Source of the DNA: QHXN01 sp032162705
GTDB taxonomy: Bacteria; Acidobacteriota; Blastocatellia; Pyrinomonadales; Pyrinomonadaceae
Assembly (NCBI GenBank): GCA_032162705.1
Contig: JAVRON010000137.1
Location: 7,231 to 71,230, forward strand
Direction: 5' to 3'
DNA length: 64,000 nt
A program made the translations under genes and the position numbers. Positions 17,697 to 24,676 of the stretch are shown here, in pieces (positions within the stretch are counted from its first letter, which is position 1; every line of letters begins with the position of its first letter). Below the pieces are notes generated by a model. It saw nothing but the letters and a program-made list of their open reading frames with translations, ran no database searches and had not been told where the DNA came from.

Positions 17697-18101
17697 CTAC
17701 CAGCTACAGCCGTAAGAGTTCAGCGACGACTTGGCCTGATCGGAAGCCGCCTTGCAGGCTTGCGCTAATCCGGCCTTGCCCTGCGCGGTCTTGGCTAGTT
17801 CCTTCCAGGAATTGCGCCAGGTCTCCAGAGAGGTCTTGAAAGCCGCCTGCGCCGCTGCGGGAACTTTACCGCTGACGCACGCCTCATACTTCGCGAGGAA
17901 GTCGTCGCATTCCGCCACGCCGACCTTGTCGCCGCTCGTGCTGACGGTCGCAGTGTTGGCGGCAGCCGCGTTCTTATTGCCCGCCGCCGTGTTGGAAGTG
18001 TTCGCGGTGTTCGCCGCGTTGTCGGACGAGCCGCCGCACGCGAGCATGAGCGCGCCCAGAGCGAGGCAGAGGGATAACAGGGAAAGAAGTTTGATGTTCA
18101 T
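17697..18101 (-). CDS. Small lipoprotein, unknown function
   Basis: 134 aa. Lipoprotein signal peptide with lipobox LMLAC (Cys22), followed by a low-complexity Asn/Ala/Thr linker (NTANTSNTAAGNKNAAAANT) and a helical domain of about 80 residues that has four further Cys (VAECDDFLAKYEACVSGKVP, LAQACKAA, SYGCSW). Two disulfides are likely and the paired CX9C-like spacing fits a small helical hairpin. Small lipoproteins of this make-up are common in myxobacteria and acidobacteria, but I know no function. AAGGAG ribosome site upstream. Its gene is convergent with the S41 protease. Confidence 0.85.
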   Translation of the reverse strand: MNIKLLSLLSLCLALGALMLACGGSSDNAANTANTSNTAAGNKNAAAANTATVSTSGDKVGVAECDDFLAKYEACVSGKVPAAAQAAFKTSLETWRNSWKELAKTAQGKAGLAQACKAASDQAKSSLNSYGCSW

Positions 18102-18314
18102 CTGTCGGTTTTTTCTCCTTCGGAAAATTGAGGCCGGGGGCGGCCTGTCAAAAGAAAACTGCGGCGAGGCCTTTAAAAAACTTTGCAGGGTTGCCGGGGA
18201 GACTTGTTCTACCCTCCCGGCCAGCGAACGAACTGAACTGCGGCGGCGAGCTAAACTAATGCCGCGAGGGCTTCGGCGTCAAGCGAAAGTCTCGGGAATC
18301 AAGCCACGAACGGG

Positions 18315-18389
18315 GAATTAACCACGGAAACACACAGAGACACAGCCCTTTGCCTGTAAGCTGTGCCTCTGTGTCTCTGTGGTTAATTC
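18315..18389. repeat. Intergenic inverted repeat, family E variant (ACCACGGAAACACACAGAGAC)
   Basis: TTAACCACGGAAACACACAG and CTGTGTCTCTGTGGTTAATT arms around CCCTTTGCCTGTAAGCTG. It lies in the 320-bp gap between the lipoprotein and DUF1761 genes. The rest of that gap shows no gene. Confidence 0.85.
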
Positions 18390-18421
18390 GTCCGGAGTTC
18401 GCGCGGTCAGCCACGGCCATC

Positions 18422-18865
18422 TCAGCTTTGGAAGGCCGGGACGCGCGCGTCGCGTCGTCGCCAGACGGCGAGCAGCGCGCCCATGCCGAGCAGGCCGACG
18501 AGGTGGTAGCCGTTGCTGATGAGATAAAGCCCGAGGGGGCGTCCCTCGAAGACGACGGTCTCAAGGTTCGTGGTGATGACGAAGCCGAGCCAGAGCCAGA
18601 AGCCCGTCTCGATGCCTGCGCGCGCCGTCTCGGCCCCTGTGAATTTGACGAAGTGCGCGAGCACGTATGCGAGCAAGAGCGACCCGGCAAAAGCGATGGC
18701 GATCTCTTTGCCCGCGCCCGCCGCCTGAATGGTCGCCACCTCCTCTGGTGTCCAGCCCTTGAGCGCGATGAACGGATGCGCAAACAGCAGCGGTGAATAC
18801 CAGATCGCGCCGAGCACCCAGTAGGCAATGGCCGACACGACGACCGCCGGGTAGTTGATTCTCAT
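18422..18865 (-). CDS. DUF1761-family membrane protein
   Basis: 147 aa with four hydrophobic segments: AVVVSAIAYWVLGAIWYS, IAIAFAGSLLLAYVLAHFV, GFWLWLGFVITTNLETVVFE and GYHLVGLLGMGALLAVW. The N-terminal NYPAVVVSAIAYWVLGAIWY and the central FVKFTGA.. A..GIETGFWLWLGF pattern are those of DUF1761, small inner-membrane proteins of unknown function. ATG 18865 is preferred to the GTG three codons earlier because AAGGAG then sits about 10 nt upstream. It is followed on the same strand by no further gene for 300 bp, so it is probably alone. Confidence 0.85.
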   Translation of the reverse strand: MRINYPAVVVSAIAYWVLGAIWYSPLLFAHPFIALKGWTPEEVATIQAAGAGKEIAIAFAGSLLLAYVLAHFVKFTGAETARAGIETGFWLWLGFVITTNLETVVFEGRPLGLYLISNGYHLVGLLGMGALLAVWRRRDARVPAFQS

Positions 18866-18978
18866 TGTTGCCACTTCTCCTTTTCAATCTCGGGGAAAAA
18901 ATCGCTGCGCCGAAGCGCTGTCCAAACTCACCGGAGACCTGTCGGCTCCGGTTAAGTCATTCAGGAGCGCGAAGTCTT

Positions 18979-19377
18979 TCAGGAGCGCGAACCCGAAAGC
19001 GTGATGAGCGAGATGGTCGCGCCCGTCGGGTCGTTGATGACGCAGAAGCGCCCGACGTTGGGTATGTCCATCGGCGGGACGCAGACCTTGCCGCCAAGCT
19101 CCCAGACCTGTCGAGCCGAGGCGTCCACATCTTCCACTGCGACATAGGGCATCCAGTGCGAAGGCGCTTCGCCGTACTCGGGCCCCATCTTGTAGATGCC
19201 GCCGACGTGCTCGCCCGCGACGACGATCTCGTTGTACTGCATCCCGGCCCCTGTTGACTCCTTGATCTGCCAGCCCAAAAGCTCTTTGTAAAAATTCTGC
19301 GCGGCCTCGGCGTCCGTGGTCGCCAACTCGTTCCAGCAGAAAGACCCGTTCGCGGCGGGCATCTTGTATTCGGACAT
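18979..19377 (-). CDS. VOC family protein (glyoxalase-like)
   Basis: 132 aa. One full VOC module: SFCWNELATTDAEAAQNFYK at residues 12-31, LLGWQI, then VAGEHVGGIYKM, WMPYVAVEDVDASARQVWEL and FCVINDPTGATISLI. This bi-domain beta-alpha-beta-beta-beta arrangement is typical of the 27-kDa antigen/hydroxylase-like branch of VOC proteins, in which metal-binding residues are partial, so enzyme or binding function is open. GAGGAG precedes the ATG. The upstream region (19378-19637) has no gene and shows duplicated GTTGACGAAAGCGAG words at about 19440 and 19492. Confidence 0.88.
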   Translation of the reverse strand: MSEYKMPAANGSFCWNELATTDAEAAQNFYKELLGWQIKESTGAGMQYNEIVVAGEHVGGIYKMGPEYGEAPSHWMPYVAVEDVDASARQVWELGGKVCVPPMDIPNVGRFCVINDPTGATISLITLSGSRS

Positions 19378-19637
19378 TTCTTTTGTCTCCTCTCGAATCG
19401 AATCGATTCGGACGGTTCGGAAATCTGCTCGGCGAGGTTTGTTGACGAAAGCGAGAAAGTAACTATCAAGACGTAGCTCGCGGGGCGAGCGTTGACGAAA
19501 GCGAGGCCCGAAGACCGATACCGGCGGGCGCGGGAGCTTACCTTCGTTTGACGGAAAACGCGTGTCTGGAAAAAAGAGAGGTGAGCCTTCAAAACATTTG
19601 AAAACTCACCTTCAACCCGCCCCTTGTACGAAATGTT

Positions 19638-19779
19638 AAGCAGAAGCCCGACCGTGAGCGAAACGATGAAGTAGGAACGATGAACGATGAACTGAATACG
19701 AGTTGCTTACAGCTCAGCGTTCATCGTTCATCGTTCCTACTTCCATACGCCCTCCCTCACGGTCGGGCTTCCGCTTTTT
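19638..19779. repeat. Nested inverted repeat: outer family K, inner family F
   Basis: Outer arms AGAAGCCCGACCGTGAGCG and CTCACGGTCGGGCTTCCGCT, inner arms GGAACGATGAACGATGAACT and AGCGTTCATCGTTCATCGTT. Family F recurs at 34838 and family K at 59614, partly at 34911 and 54600. It is the main content of the 500-bp gap 19378-19875. Confidence 0.88.
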
Positions 19780-19875
19780 GTTACTATGGAAAAGAGTTCC
19801 TTCTTAAAACCTGCTCGGCCCTTAGTTCGGCGGGCCCTTCACTAAAAGCGCTCAAGCCTGTGGGCATTCAAAGCC

Positions 19876-20427
19876 TCAATGCGCGGCGAGCCAGTCGCTG
19901 AAGATTTGCGACTCTTCAAGCTTGCCGCTCCAGCGCGCGCGATTCTTCCCCGTCAAGGCGAGCACCATCGCCTGATGCTGGCCGGCGCGGTCGCCGAGGC
20001 GCTCGAAATAGTTGTAGAGCCGGTCGAGCCTCTGCACGCTCTCGCGCGCGGCCTCCGTGTTGCGGAACGCGAGCACGTTGCGGAAGTAGCGCGTGTAGAC
20101 GTTCTGCTCTCTGCCGGTCGTCGTGTAGAGGTCGAAATATCCGTCGAGGTGTCCGGCCTGCTGCAAGACCTGCGCGACGTAAGAGGGACGCGCCTTCGCC
20201 CTGCGCACGATCTCCGCGATGTCCGTCGTGCCTCGTTCGTAGAGTCCGAGAATCTGCTCCTTCTTTGTGCGATGCTCGGGCGTCTCGTCCGTCTCGTTAT
20301 AGGCCGCCTCATTCTCCGTATGCTCGACCGTGGCCGCAGAGGCGTCACGCGCCTCTGCGATCTCGTCGGCATATTCCAGGTCGAGCGAGAGCGGCTGCAT
20401 CTCTTTAATCATCTCTTCGGTCGTCAT
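19876..20427 (-). CDS. Hypothetical protein with a helix-turn-helix-like segment
   Basis: 183 aa, acidic N-terminal 50 residues, then KKEQILGLYERGTTDIAEIVR and RRAKARPSYVAQVLQQAG, which reads like a helix-turn-helix of the sigma-70 region 4 or MarR kind (ILGLYERG...IA...V...YV..VL...G). The last 80 residues are helical and end in NRARWSGKLEESQIFSDWL. Unknown family. A DNA-binding or replication role is inference from the HTH and from its place beside the Rad52-like gene. A strong GGGGGTGAAAG ribosome site precedes the ATG. The gap to the upstream Rad52-like gene contains an inverted repeat. Confidence 0.7.
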   Translation of the reverse strand: MTTEEMIKEMQPLSLDLEYADEIAEARDASAATVEHTENEAAYNETDETPEHRTKKEQILGLYERGTTDIAEIVRRAKARPSYVAQVLQQAGHLDGYFDLYTTTGREQNVYTRYFRNVLAFRNTEAARESVQRLDRLYNYFERLGDRAGQHQAMVLALTGKNRARWSGKLEESQIFSDWLAAH

Positions 20428-20550
20428 CTTCTTTCACCCCCTTGAGCCGTTTGTGAAGGCGTCCGCTTACCCTTGCCATTCTGGCCGCAAGCGCCGCATG
20501 GCCCCTGCGGCGTCCTCGACTGGCGGACGCCTCCACAAAATGAAAGTGAG

Positions 20551-20646
20551 CCGTAGGCAGTTTCCAGTTTTCAGACGGCAGCTTCTTGGCTCACAACAAC
20601 CGTGCGCCCGAAACTTTTGAACTGAAAACTGAAAACTCAAAACTGC
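20551..20646. repeat. Intergenic inverted repeat, family L (CAGTTTTCAGTTTTC words)
   Basis: GTAGGCAGTTTCCAGTTTTC left arm and GAAAACTGAAAACTCAAAACT then TGCCT right arm around a GC-rich centre. It lies between the Rad52-like gene and the HTH-like gene. Confidence 0.8.
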
Positions 20647-20655
20647 CTTATCCGA

Positions 20656-21948
20656 CTAGCTCGCGCGGCGCACCTCGAAGGTCTGCTGCGATTGCAGGCT
20701 CTTGAGGTGGTCGATGAAGCTTGAAGCGGCGCGCTTCGAAAGCTCCTCGGTGCGGACGCGCATCACGGCCTGGCTCTCTTCGTCGTGGTCAACTCCGGCC
20801 TCGCGTGCGAGCGCGCGGATCATCCCGAGCTGCTTCGGCGTGACGAGGTCGGCCATCGACTTCGCGAGTGGGTCTTTCGGAAACTCGCCGGGCTGCGGGC
20901 CTGCGCCCTCGCGCTCGATGACTTCCGACTCGCGCTGGTACAGTTCACGCGCGATGCCGAACTTGATGGCGGCTCGCTTCAAGGCGTCGTGCTCGGCCTT
21001 CTTGATGCCGGTCTCGTTATCCGCGTTCCCCGTGCCGACGCCCTCGCGCGTGACGCCTTCAATCGAGATGGCGCAGGTGACGGCCACCATGTCGCCGATC
21101 TGGACGATGCCGCGCACCGAATGCGACCAGGTCGGGGCGACGCGGTCGAGGATGTCTGCGACCGTGTGCCACTCGACGTACTCGACCATGTGCTGATTGC
21201 CGTTGCGGTCGCGCCAGCCCTCGCGCTGCTTGATGAGACGCGGATCGACCGGCTGCTTCAGTGTGCTTAAGGTTTTGGCGAACGAGAGCGGGACGACCGG
21301 TGCGACCGTCTGCTGCTCGTACTCTTCGGCGGTGATGAAGTCCTGCTCGTCGGCAGGCGTCTGAACATGTGCGTTTGCTTTCTTCGTCATCTCTTCTGGC
21401 TCCTCTGTCTCTTCGTGTTCCGCGAGCGAACGCGTGGGAGTCTCGACGGCGGCGAGTTCCAACCTCACCGTCGCCGATGATTCCGGCTGCTCGTTCTGCT
21501 CCCGTACGAAGCGCGGCGTTTGGCGCGGTGCTCTAACTTCCGCGGCAGCCTCGCCGTGCTTCTCGGATGCGGGTTGCGTCTGTGTGTTGGGCGCGTCGGC
21601 CACAACAACGTTCTCGGGAGTCACGCCCTGCGCCTGCGGGGCGGAAACCTTCGAGGCCAACTGCTTGGCGGCGGCCTCCGTATTCTTGTTCAAAACGGCG
21701 TGCTTGACGGCGAGGATGTGCTCGCAGCGAAAGCGCGTGTCTGAGACCGACTGCTCCTCGAACTCAAGGCATGTGCAGCGGACACGGCCTGCCTCGTCGC
21801 GCCAGACCTCGTAAGAAGCGCGGCGTCCACGAAGGGTCGGCGTGGTCACGCGGAAGCGGTCGCCCTCTCGGTTCACGAGTCCCATCGCGGCGATGCCCTG
21901 CGCACGCTTGTCGCGCATCAAAGCTTTCTTGTCGAGTACGGCTGTCAT
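20656..21948 (-). CDS. SWIM zinc finger - Rad52/DdrA-like single-strand annealing protein
   Basis: 430 aa. Residues 45-85 form a SWIM finger, CxC-x14-CxH, with Cys58, Cys60, Cys75 and His77. A long acidic Glu/Ala/Thr linker follows. Residues about 225-350 match the Rad52/22-DdrA family: WHTVADILDRVAPTWSHSV, AVTCAISIEGVTREGVGTGN and the signature KAEHDALKRAAIKFGIAREL. The C-terminal VTPKQLGMIRALAREAGVD is a helix often found after such cores. Family members bind ssDNA ends and promote annealing; the fusion to a SWIM finger adds a likely DNA or protein contact. It is cotranscribed 42 bp behind a small coiled-coil gene, with a promoter overlapping a strong palindrome. GGAGG lies 12 nt before the ATG. 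Confidence 0.88.
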   Translation of the reverse strand: MTAVLDKKALMRDKRAQGIAAMGLVNREGDRFRVTTPTLRGRRASYEVWRDEAGRVRCTCLEFEEQSVSDTRFRCEHILAVKHAVLNKNTEAAAKQLASKVSAPQAQGVTPENVVVADAPNTQTQPASEKHGEAAAEVRAPRQTPRFVREQNEQPESSATVRLELAAVETPTRSLAEHEETEEPEEMTKKANAHVQTPADEQDFITAEEYEQQTVAPVVPLSFAKTLSTLKQPVDPRLIKQREGWRDRNGNQHMVEYVEWHTVADILDRVAPTWSHSVRGIVQIGDMVAVTCAISIEGVTREGVGTGNADNETGIKKAEHDALKRAAIKFGIARELYQRESEVIEREGAGPQPGEFPKDPLAKSMADLVTPKQLGMIRALAREAGVDHDEESQAVMRVRTEELSKRAASSFIDHLKSLQSQQTFEVRRAS

Positions 21949-21990
21949 GGCGTTTTAAATCCTCCGTCAAACTTCTTCCGAAGACTGTTC

Positions 21991-22179
21991 TTAGGCGGCA
22001 CGCTCGGCGGGAACCAGTGTGACCCGCTCGGACGCCTCCGTGTGCTGCGTCGAGGCGGCGCGCTCCTGCAAGCGATGCTCAAGCTCGACGACCCTTTGCT
22101 CCAACTCCTCGACGCGACGCCCCTGCCGGTGCAGGGTCTTGAAGAGTCCGTCGAATGTCTCCCAAACGATGTCGCTCAC
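21991..22179 (-). CDS. Small coiled-coil protein in the Rad52-like operon
   Basis: 62 aa from GTG 22179. After an N-terminal amphipathic stretch (DIVWETFDGLFKTL) the helix GRRVEELEQRVVELEHRLQE has clear heptads and should form a dimeric coiled coil. The tail is Thr/Ser-rich. GTG is chosen because AAGGAG is 10 nt upstream; the longer ATG frame starting at 22287 would translate the operator palindrome and promoter and is rejected. Its function is unknown; being first in the operon it could be a partner or assembly factor for the Rad52-like protein. Confidence 0.7.
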   Translation of the reverse strand: MSDIVWETFDGLFKTLHRQGRRVEELEQRVVELEHRLQERAASTQHTEASERVTLVPAERAA

Positions 22180-22227
22180 CTTGCTGTCACTCCTTGAATT
22201 CGAGGGCGGCCACTTGTCTGTTGACCG

Positions 22228-22251
22228 CACTGTTTCATACGTGAAACAGTG
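22228..22251. promoter_or_regulatory. Strong palindromic operator between the Rad52-like operon and the XRE gene
   Basis: Perfect 10-bp arms CACTGTTTCA and TGAAACAGTG with a TACG spacer. It lies between divergent genes and overlaps the -10 box and start region of the leftward promoter, exactly where a dimeric repressor would block RNA polymerase. The XRE protein encoded to its right is the natural candidate to bind it. Confidence 0.75.
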
Positions 22252-22276
22252 TACCACGGGTTCCCGGTTGTTGCAA
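22248..22276 (-). promoter_or_regulatory. Promoter of the coiled-coil/Rad52-like operon
   Basis: Leftward TTGCAA and TACACT with a 17-nt spacer. The -10 box overlaps the palindrome at 22228-22251 and the predicted start falls in the middle of it. Confidence 0.6.
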
Positions 22277-22291
22277 GCATAAAACAAGGTC

Positions 22292-22320
22292 TTGCGCAGG
22301 AAATTTTCTTGTGCTATGTT
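22292..22320 (+). promoter_or_regulatory. Promoter of the XRE regulator gene
   Basis: TTGCGC and TATGTT separated by 17 nt, with an extended -10 TGC. Predicted start near 22327. The distance to the palindrome is about 40 bp, so a bound repressor could also touch the -35 side from upstream. Confidence 0.55.
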
Positions 22321-22389
22321 GAGGGCTGGAAAGGGGGCGCGTGCGGCCTGTGTAGGCTTTGAGGCGTGCCCGTGAAGGAGGCCGAAACA

Positions 22390-22815
22390 ATGGCAGATCA
22401 GTCAAAAAGCTTAGTAAACACGGTGGAATTGGGGCGGGCCATCCGCCGCAAGCGCGAGGAGATGGGTCTCTCGCTGCGGGACGTGGCGGACGAGACGAAG
22501 GTCTCTGCCTCGACGCTCTCGCGCATCGAGAACGGCACGGGCAAGCCCGACGCCGACAACATCGCGCGTCTCACATCCTGGCTCAACATGCCGATGGAAC
22601 GCGTCATGGGCGCGCACCAGACCGAAGAGGGCACGGACAACTCCGCGGTCGTCTACTTCCCGCACGAGGCCATGCCCGACATCGTCGAAGCGCACCTCCG
22701 CGCCGACCGCAACCTCACGCCCGAGACGGCCAAAGCCCTCTCCGAACTCTTCCGCGTCGCCTACACGCAGTTCAGCGCGCCCGGCACAGACACACGCGGT
22801 CGCAAACGGAAGTAG
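22390..22815 (+). CDS. XRE-family transcriptional regulator
   Basis: 141 aa. The HTH_3 domain covers residues 12-72: LGRAIRRKREEMGLSLRDVA, then DETKVSASTLSRIENGTGKP and RLTSWLNMPMERV. The C-terminal 65 residues (PDIVEAHLRADRNLTPETAK then ALSELFRVAYTQF) form a helical domain suited for dimerisation. ATG 22390 is set by AAGGAGG eight nt upstream. Role: repressor, most likely of the divergent Rad52-like operon across the palindrome, and perhaps of itself. An XRE repressor with an IrrE-like protein nearby recalls DdrO/IrrE of Deinococcus, but sequence identity cannot be judged here. A terminator follows the gene. Confidence 0.9.
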   Translation: MADQSKSLVNTVELGRAIRRKREEMGLSLRDVADETKVSASTLSRIENGTGKPDADNIARLTSWLNMPMERVMGAHQTEEGTDNSAVVYFPHEAMPDIVEAHLRADRNLTPETAKALSELFRVAYTQFSAPGTDTRGRKRK

Positions 22816-22845
22816 CAGCGACACAGTTCGGACTGAAGTTTACGG

Positions 22846-22877
22846 GGCGCTCGACTCAAGGTAGGTCGAGCGCCTTT
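22846..22877 (+). terminator. Intrinsic terminator of the XRE gene
   Basis: GGCGCTCGAC and GTCGAGCGCC stem with a 9-nt loop, followed by TTTCTGGTTTT. Confidence 0.85.
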
Positions 22878-22911
22878 CTGGTTTTATCCAAGTTAATTGG
22901 GGGGGTGGGGC

Positions 22912-23247
22912 ATGAGTGATGAGCGTGTAGTCTACAACTTTGTAACTGGCAGACCACAAGAAGTAGTCTCAGATGTCTTAAGGAGTATTAGCGCCTACAC
23001 AAGAAGTGATAGAGTTCGTGGATTCAAAATTGGAATTACAAGCGATCCAGAACGAAGATTCCGCGAAGCATATGATCACGCTTATCATAAAATGGCTGTT
23101 GTGGATCGCTCTTCATCCGTGGCTAACGTTGCAGAATTGGAACGCTTGTTAATTGAGCATAACTGGGAACTCGCGGACAACATCATAGCAGGTGGTGGTG
23201 GCAACTACAGTGACCCACCCTACTATCTTTATGTTGTAATGCGGTAA
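22912..23247 (+). CDS. GIY-YIG-like protein, AT-rich (probably acquired)
   Basis: 111 aa. RGFKIGITSDPERRFREAYD (residues 36-55) matches the YIG strand and catalytic-Arg helix of GIY-YIG nucleases, and VANVAELERLLIEHNWE provides the downstream Glu. The first GIY element is not clear, so activity is uncertain. The sequence ends GGGGNYSDPPYYLYVVMR. Base composition is strikingly lower in GC than its neighbours, with AGA, TTA and AAT codons, which points to recent transfer. ATG 22912 follows GGGGTGGGG; a frame five codons longer is less likely. It lies between the XRE gene and a HicBA module, all on one strand. Confidence 0.7.
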   Translation: MSDERVVYNFVTGRPQEVVSDVLRSISAYTRSDRVRGFKIGITSDPERRFREAYDHAYHKMAVVDRSSSVANVAELERLLIEHNWELADNIIAGGGGNYSDPPYYLYVVMR

Positions 23248-23281
23248 TAACATCGAGGGTGAATTTGGGCGGAGGTGTCGC

Positions 23282-23488
23282 ATGAAATACCGTGTGCTGA
23301 TTGAAGAGGATGAAGACGGTGCGTTTGTGGCTGAAGTGCCTTCGCTGCCGGGGTGCATCTCTCAGGGCGGAACACGCGGCGAGGCTTTGGAGAACATCAG
23401 AGAGGCGATTGCCGTCTATCTGGAAAGCCTTGAAGCGCACGGTGAGCCAGTCCCGCCACCTATAACGGAAGAGTTGGTGGAGGTCTAG
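23282..23488 (+). CDS. hicB: HicB-like antitoxin
   Basis: 68 aa. MKYRVLIEEDEDGAFVAEVP and SLPGCISQGGTRGEALENIR, then EAIAVYLESLEAHGEPVPPP, are the whole partial-RNase H-like fold of HicB. No DNA-binding domain follows, as in the short HicB type encoded ahead of HicA. HicB binds and neutralises the HicA RNase. GGAGGTG ribosome site upstream. Two bases separate its stop from the hicA start, so the pair is co-translated. Confidence 0.92.
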   Translation: MKYRVLIEEDEDGAFVAEVPSLPGCISQGGTRGEALENIREAIAVYLESLEAHGEPVPPPITEELVEV

Positions 23489-23490
23489 GT

Positions 23491-23718
23491 GTGAGCGAAC
23501 TGCCTGGCGTCTCCGGTCGTGAAGTCGTTAAGGCTTTGCGGAAGGTCGGCTACGAGCAAGACCGGCAGCGTGGAAGTCATATCGTCCTCAGACAGATGTT
23601 CGAGCCTTATCGCCGCGTCGTCGTGCCGGATCATAAAGAGGTGGCGAAGGGAACTCTCAGAGCTATTATCAAACAAGTGGGACTGACGGTTGATGAGTTC
23701 AAGAAACTCATCGGCTGA
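23491..23718 (+). CDS. hicA: HicA-like toxin (mRNA interferase)
   Basis: 75 aa from GTG 23491. PGVSGREVVKALRKVGYEQD then RQRGSHIVLRQ carries the catalytic His of the double-stranded-RNA-binding-like HicA fold, and VPDHKEVAKGTLRAIIKQVG is the conserved C-terminal helix. HicA cleaves mRNA independently of ribosomes. Order antitoxin-toxin. The toxin appears intact. Confidence 0.92.
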   Translation: MSELPGVSGREVVKALRKVGYEQDRQRGSHIVLRQMFEPYRRVVVPDHKEVAKGTLRAIIKQVGLTVDEFKKLIG

Positions 23719-23744
23719 CTAATTTCAAAGGCCGGAGCAGGTAA

Positions 23745-24425
23745 GTGGATACAGAGCAGTTGCCGCCGACGTTTAAGGGGAGACAGTATGAGGTTCGCGC
23801 GTTGGGGTTGCGCGACTTCGCGGGGTTGCGTCGTGAGGACGAGGCGTTAGACCCTTTTGAGTTGGCGTACTTTGCGAAGCTGATGGTGATTAACTTCGAC
23901 GAGATCGCGGGGCTGTCGGAGGAGACGCGCGAGCACCTTTTGGGTGTGGGCGTGAACGATTGGTCGGGCGGGACTTCTTCGCGGCCTTTGCCGAACGGGT
24001 GGCGTTTGGTGATCCTGAATCCGAAGCATGGGCGCGCGCGGAACAATGCGACGTTGATGGAGGAGGTGTGCCACGTCTTCCTCGGACACAAGGCGAACCG
24101 GCTCTCGATTGTGGCGCAGAACAAGCAGGGCAAAACGGTTGCGCGCGACTACAACGAAGCGGACGAAGAGGCCGCGTACGCCGTCGGCGCTTCGGCGCTC
24201 GTGCCGTTTGCGGGGCTGCGGAGTTTGATGAAGCAGGGCAAGTCTTCCATCGAGATGTCGCGTCACTTCAACGTGAGCCGCGAACTGGTCGAGTACCGTT
24301 TGAAGGTCTGCCGCCTGTGGGCTGAGTACCGCGAGCGACACCCGGAAGAGGACGCGGCGCGCGAGCTTCGGCGGAGGACGTTTAGCGCGACGGGCAACGG
24401 CAGCCGGGACGGCGGCGCGAGTTAG
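23745..24425 (+). CDS. ImmA/IrrE-like protein with an altered zinc motif
   Basis: 226 aa from GTG 23745 (GGAGCAGGTAA upstream). The core ARNNATLMEEVCHVFLGHKA is the COG2856/IrrE active-site helix, but the first His of HExxH is Glu106 (E106-E-V-C-H110); Glu141/142 in NEADEEAAYAVGASALVPFA fits the third ligand. The C-terminal SIEMSRHFNVSRELVEYRLK is the HTH-like helix pair typical of these proteins. Canonical members cleave XRE repressors. With the first ligand changed, catalysis may be lost or zinc bound differently, although this could be the norm of a subfamily. The XRE regulator 900 bp upstream is a possible partner; that is inference. Confidence 0.82.
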   Translation: MDTEQLPPTFKGRQYEVRALGLRDFAGLRREDEALDPFELAYFAKLMVINFDEIAGLSEETREHLLGVGVNDWSGGTSSRPLPNGWRLVILNPKHGRARNNATLMEEVCHVFLGHKANRLSIVAQNKQGKTVARDYNEADEEAAYAVGASALVPFAGLRSLMKQGKSSIEMSRHFNVSRELVEYRLKVCRLWAEYRERHPEEDAARELRRRTFSATGNGSRDGGAS

Positions 24426-24467
24426 GGCGTTCTGAGTGTTCTGCGGAGACGTTTAAGGCGAAGGTTA

Positions 24468-24559
24468 GCTCACCGCAGAGGCGCTGAAGAGGCGGAGGGG
24501 GCGCAGAGATAATTCAATCCTCTGCGAGTCTCTGCGTCCTGCGCGCCTCGGCGGTGAAC
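24468..24559. repeat. Intergenic inverted repeat, family E
   Basis: CTCACCGCAGAGGCGCTGAA and GCGCCTCGGCGGTGAACT arms with inner GCGCAGAG/CTCTGCG words around ATAATTCAAT. Nearly the reverse orientation of the copy at 11497. It fills most of the gap between the IrrE-like and primase genes. Confidence 0.88.
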
Positions 24560-24676
24560 TCTACTTACATTCAAGTGAAACGTGCTCGAAGTCCCCGATT
24601 TTGACGACGCGATTTTTAAGTCGCGACTCCGGTCTACTCTTCCATTTTTGCCCGCCGCCTATTACTTTCCTTGAGT

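Noticed and set aside
20656..24425. A complete Deinococcus-type DdrO/IrrE radiation response
   Set aside because: The XRE and IrrE-like genes are not adjacent, the zinc motif is changed and the palindrome is not the known radiation-response motif. The resemblance is only in layout.
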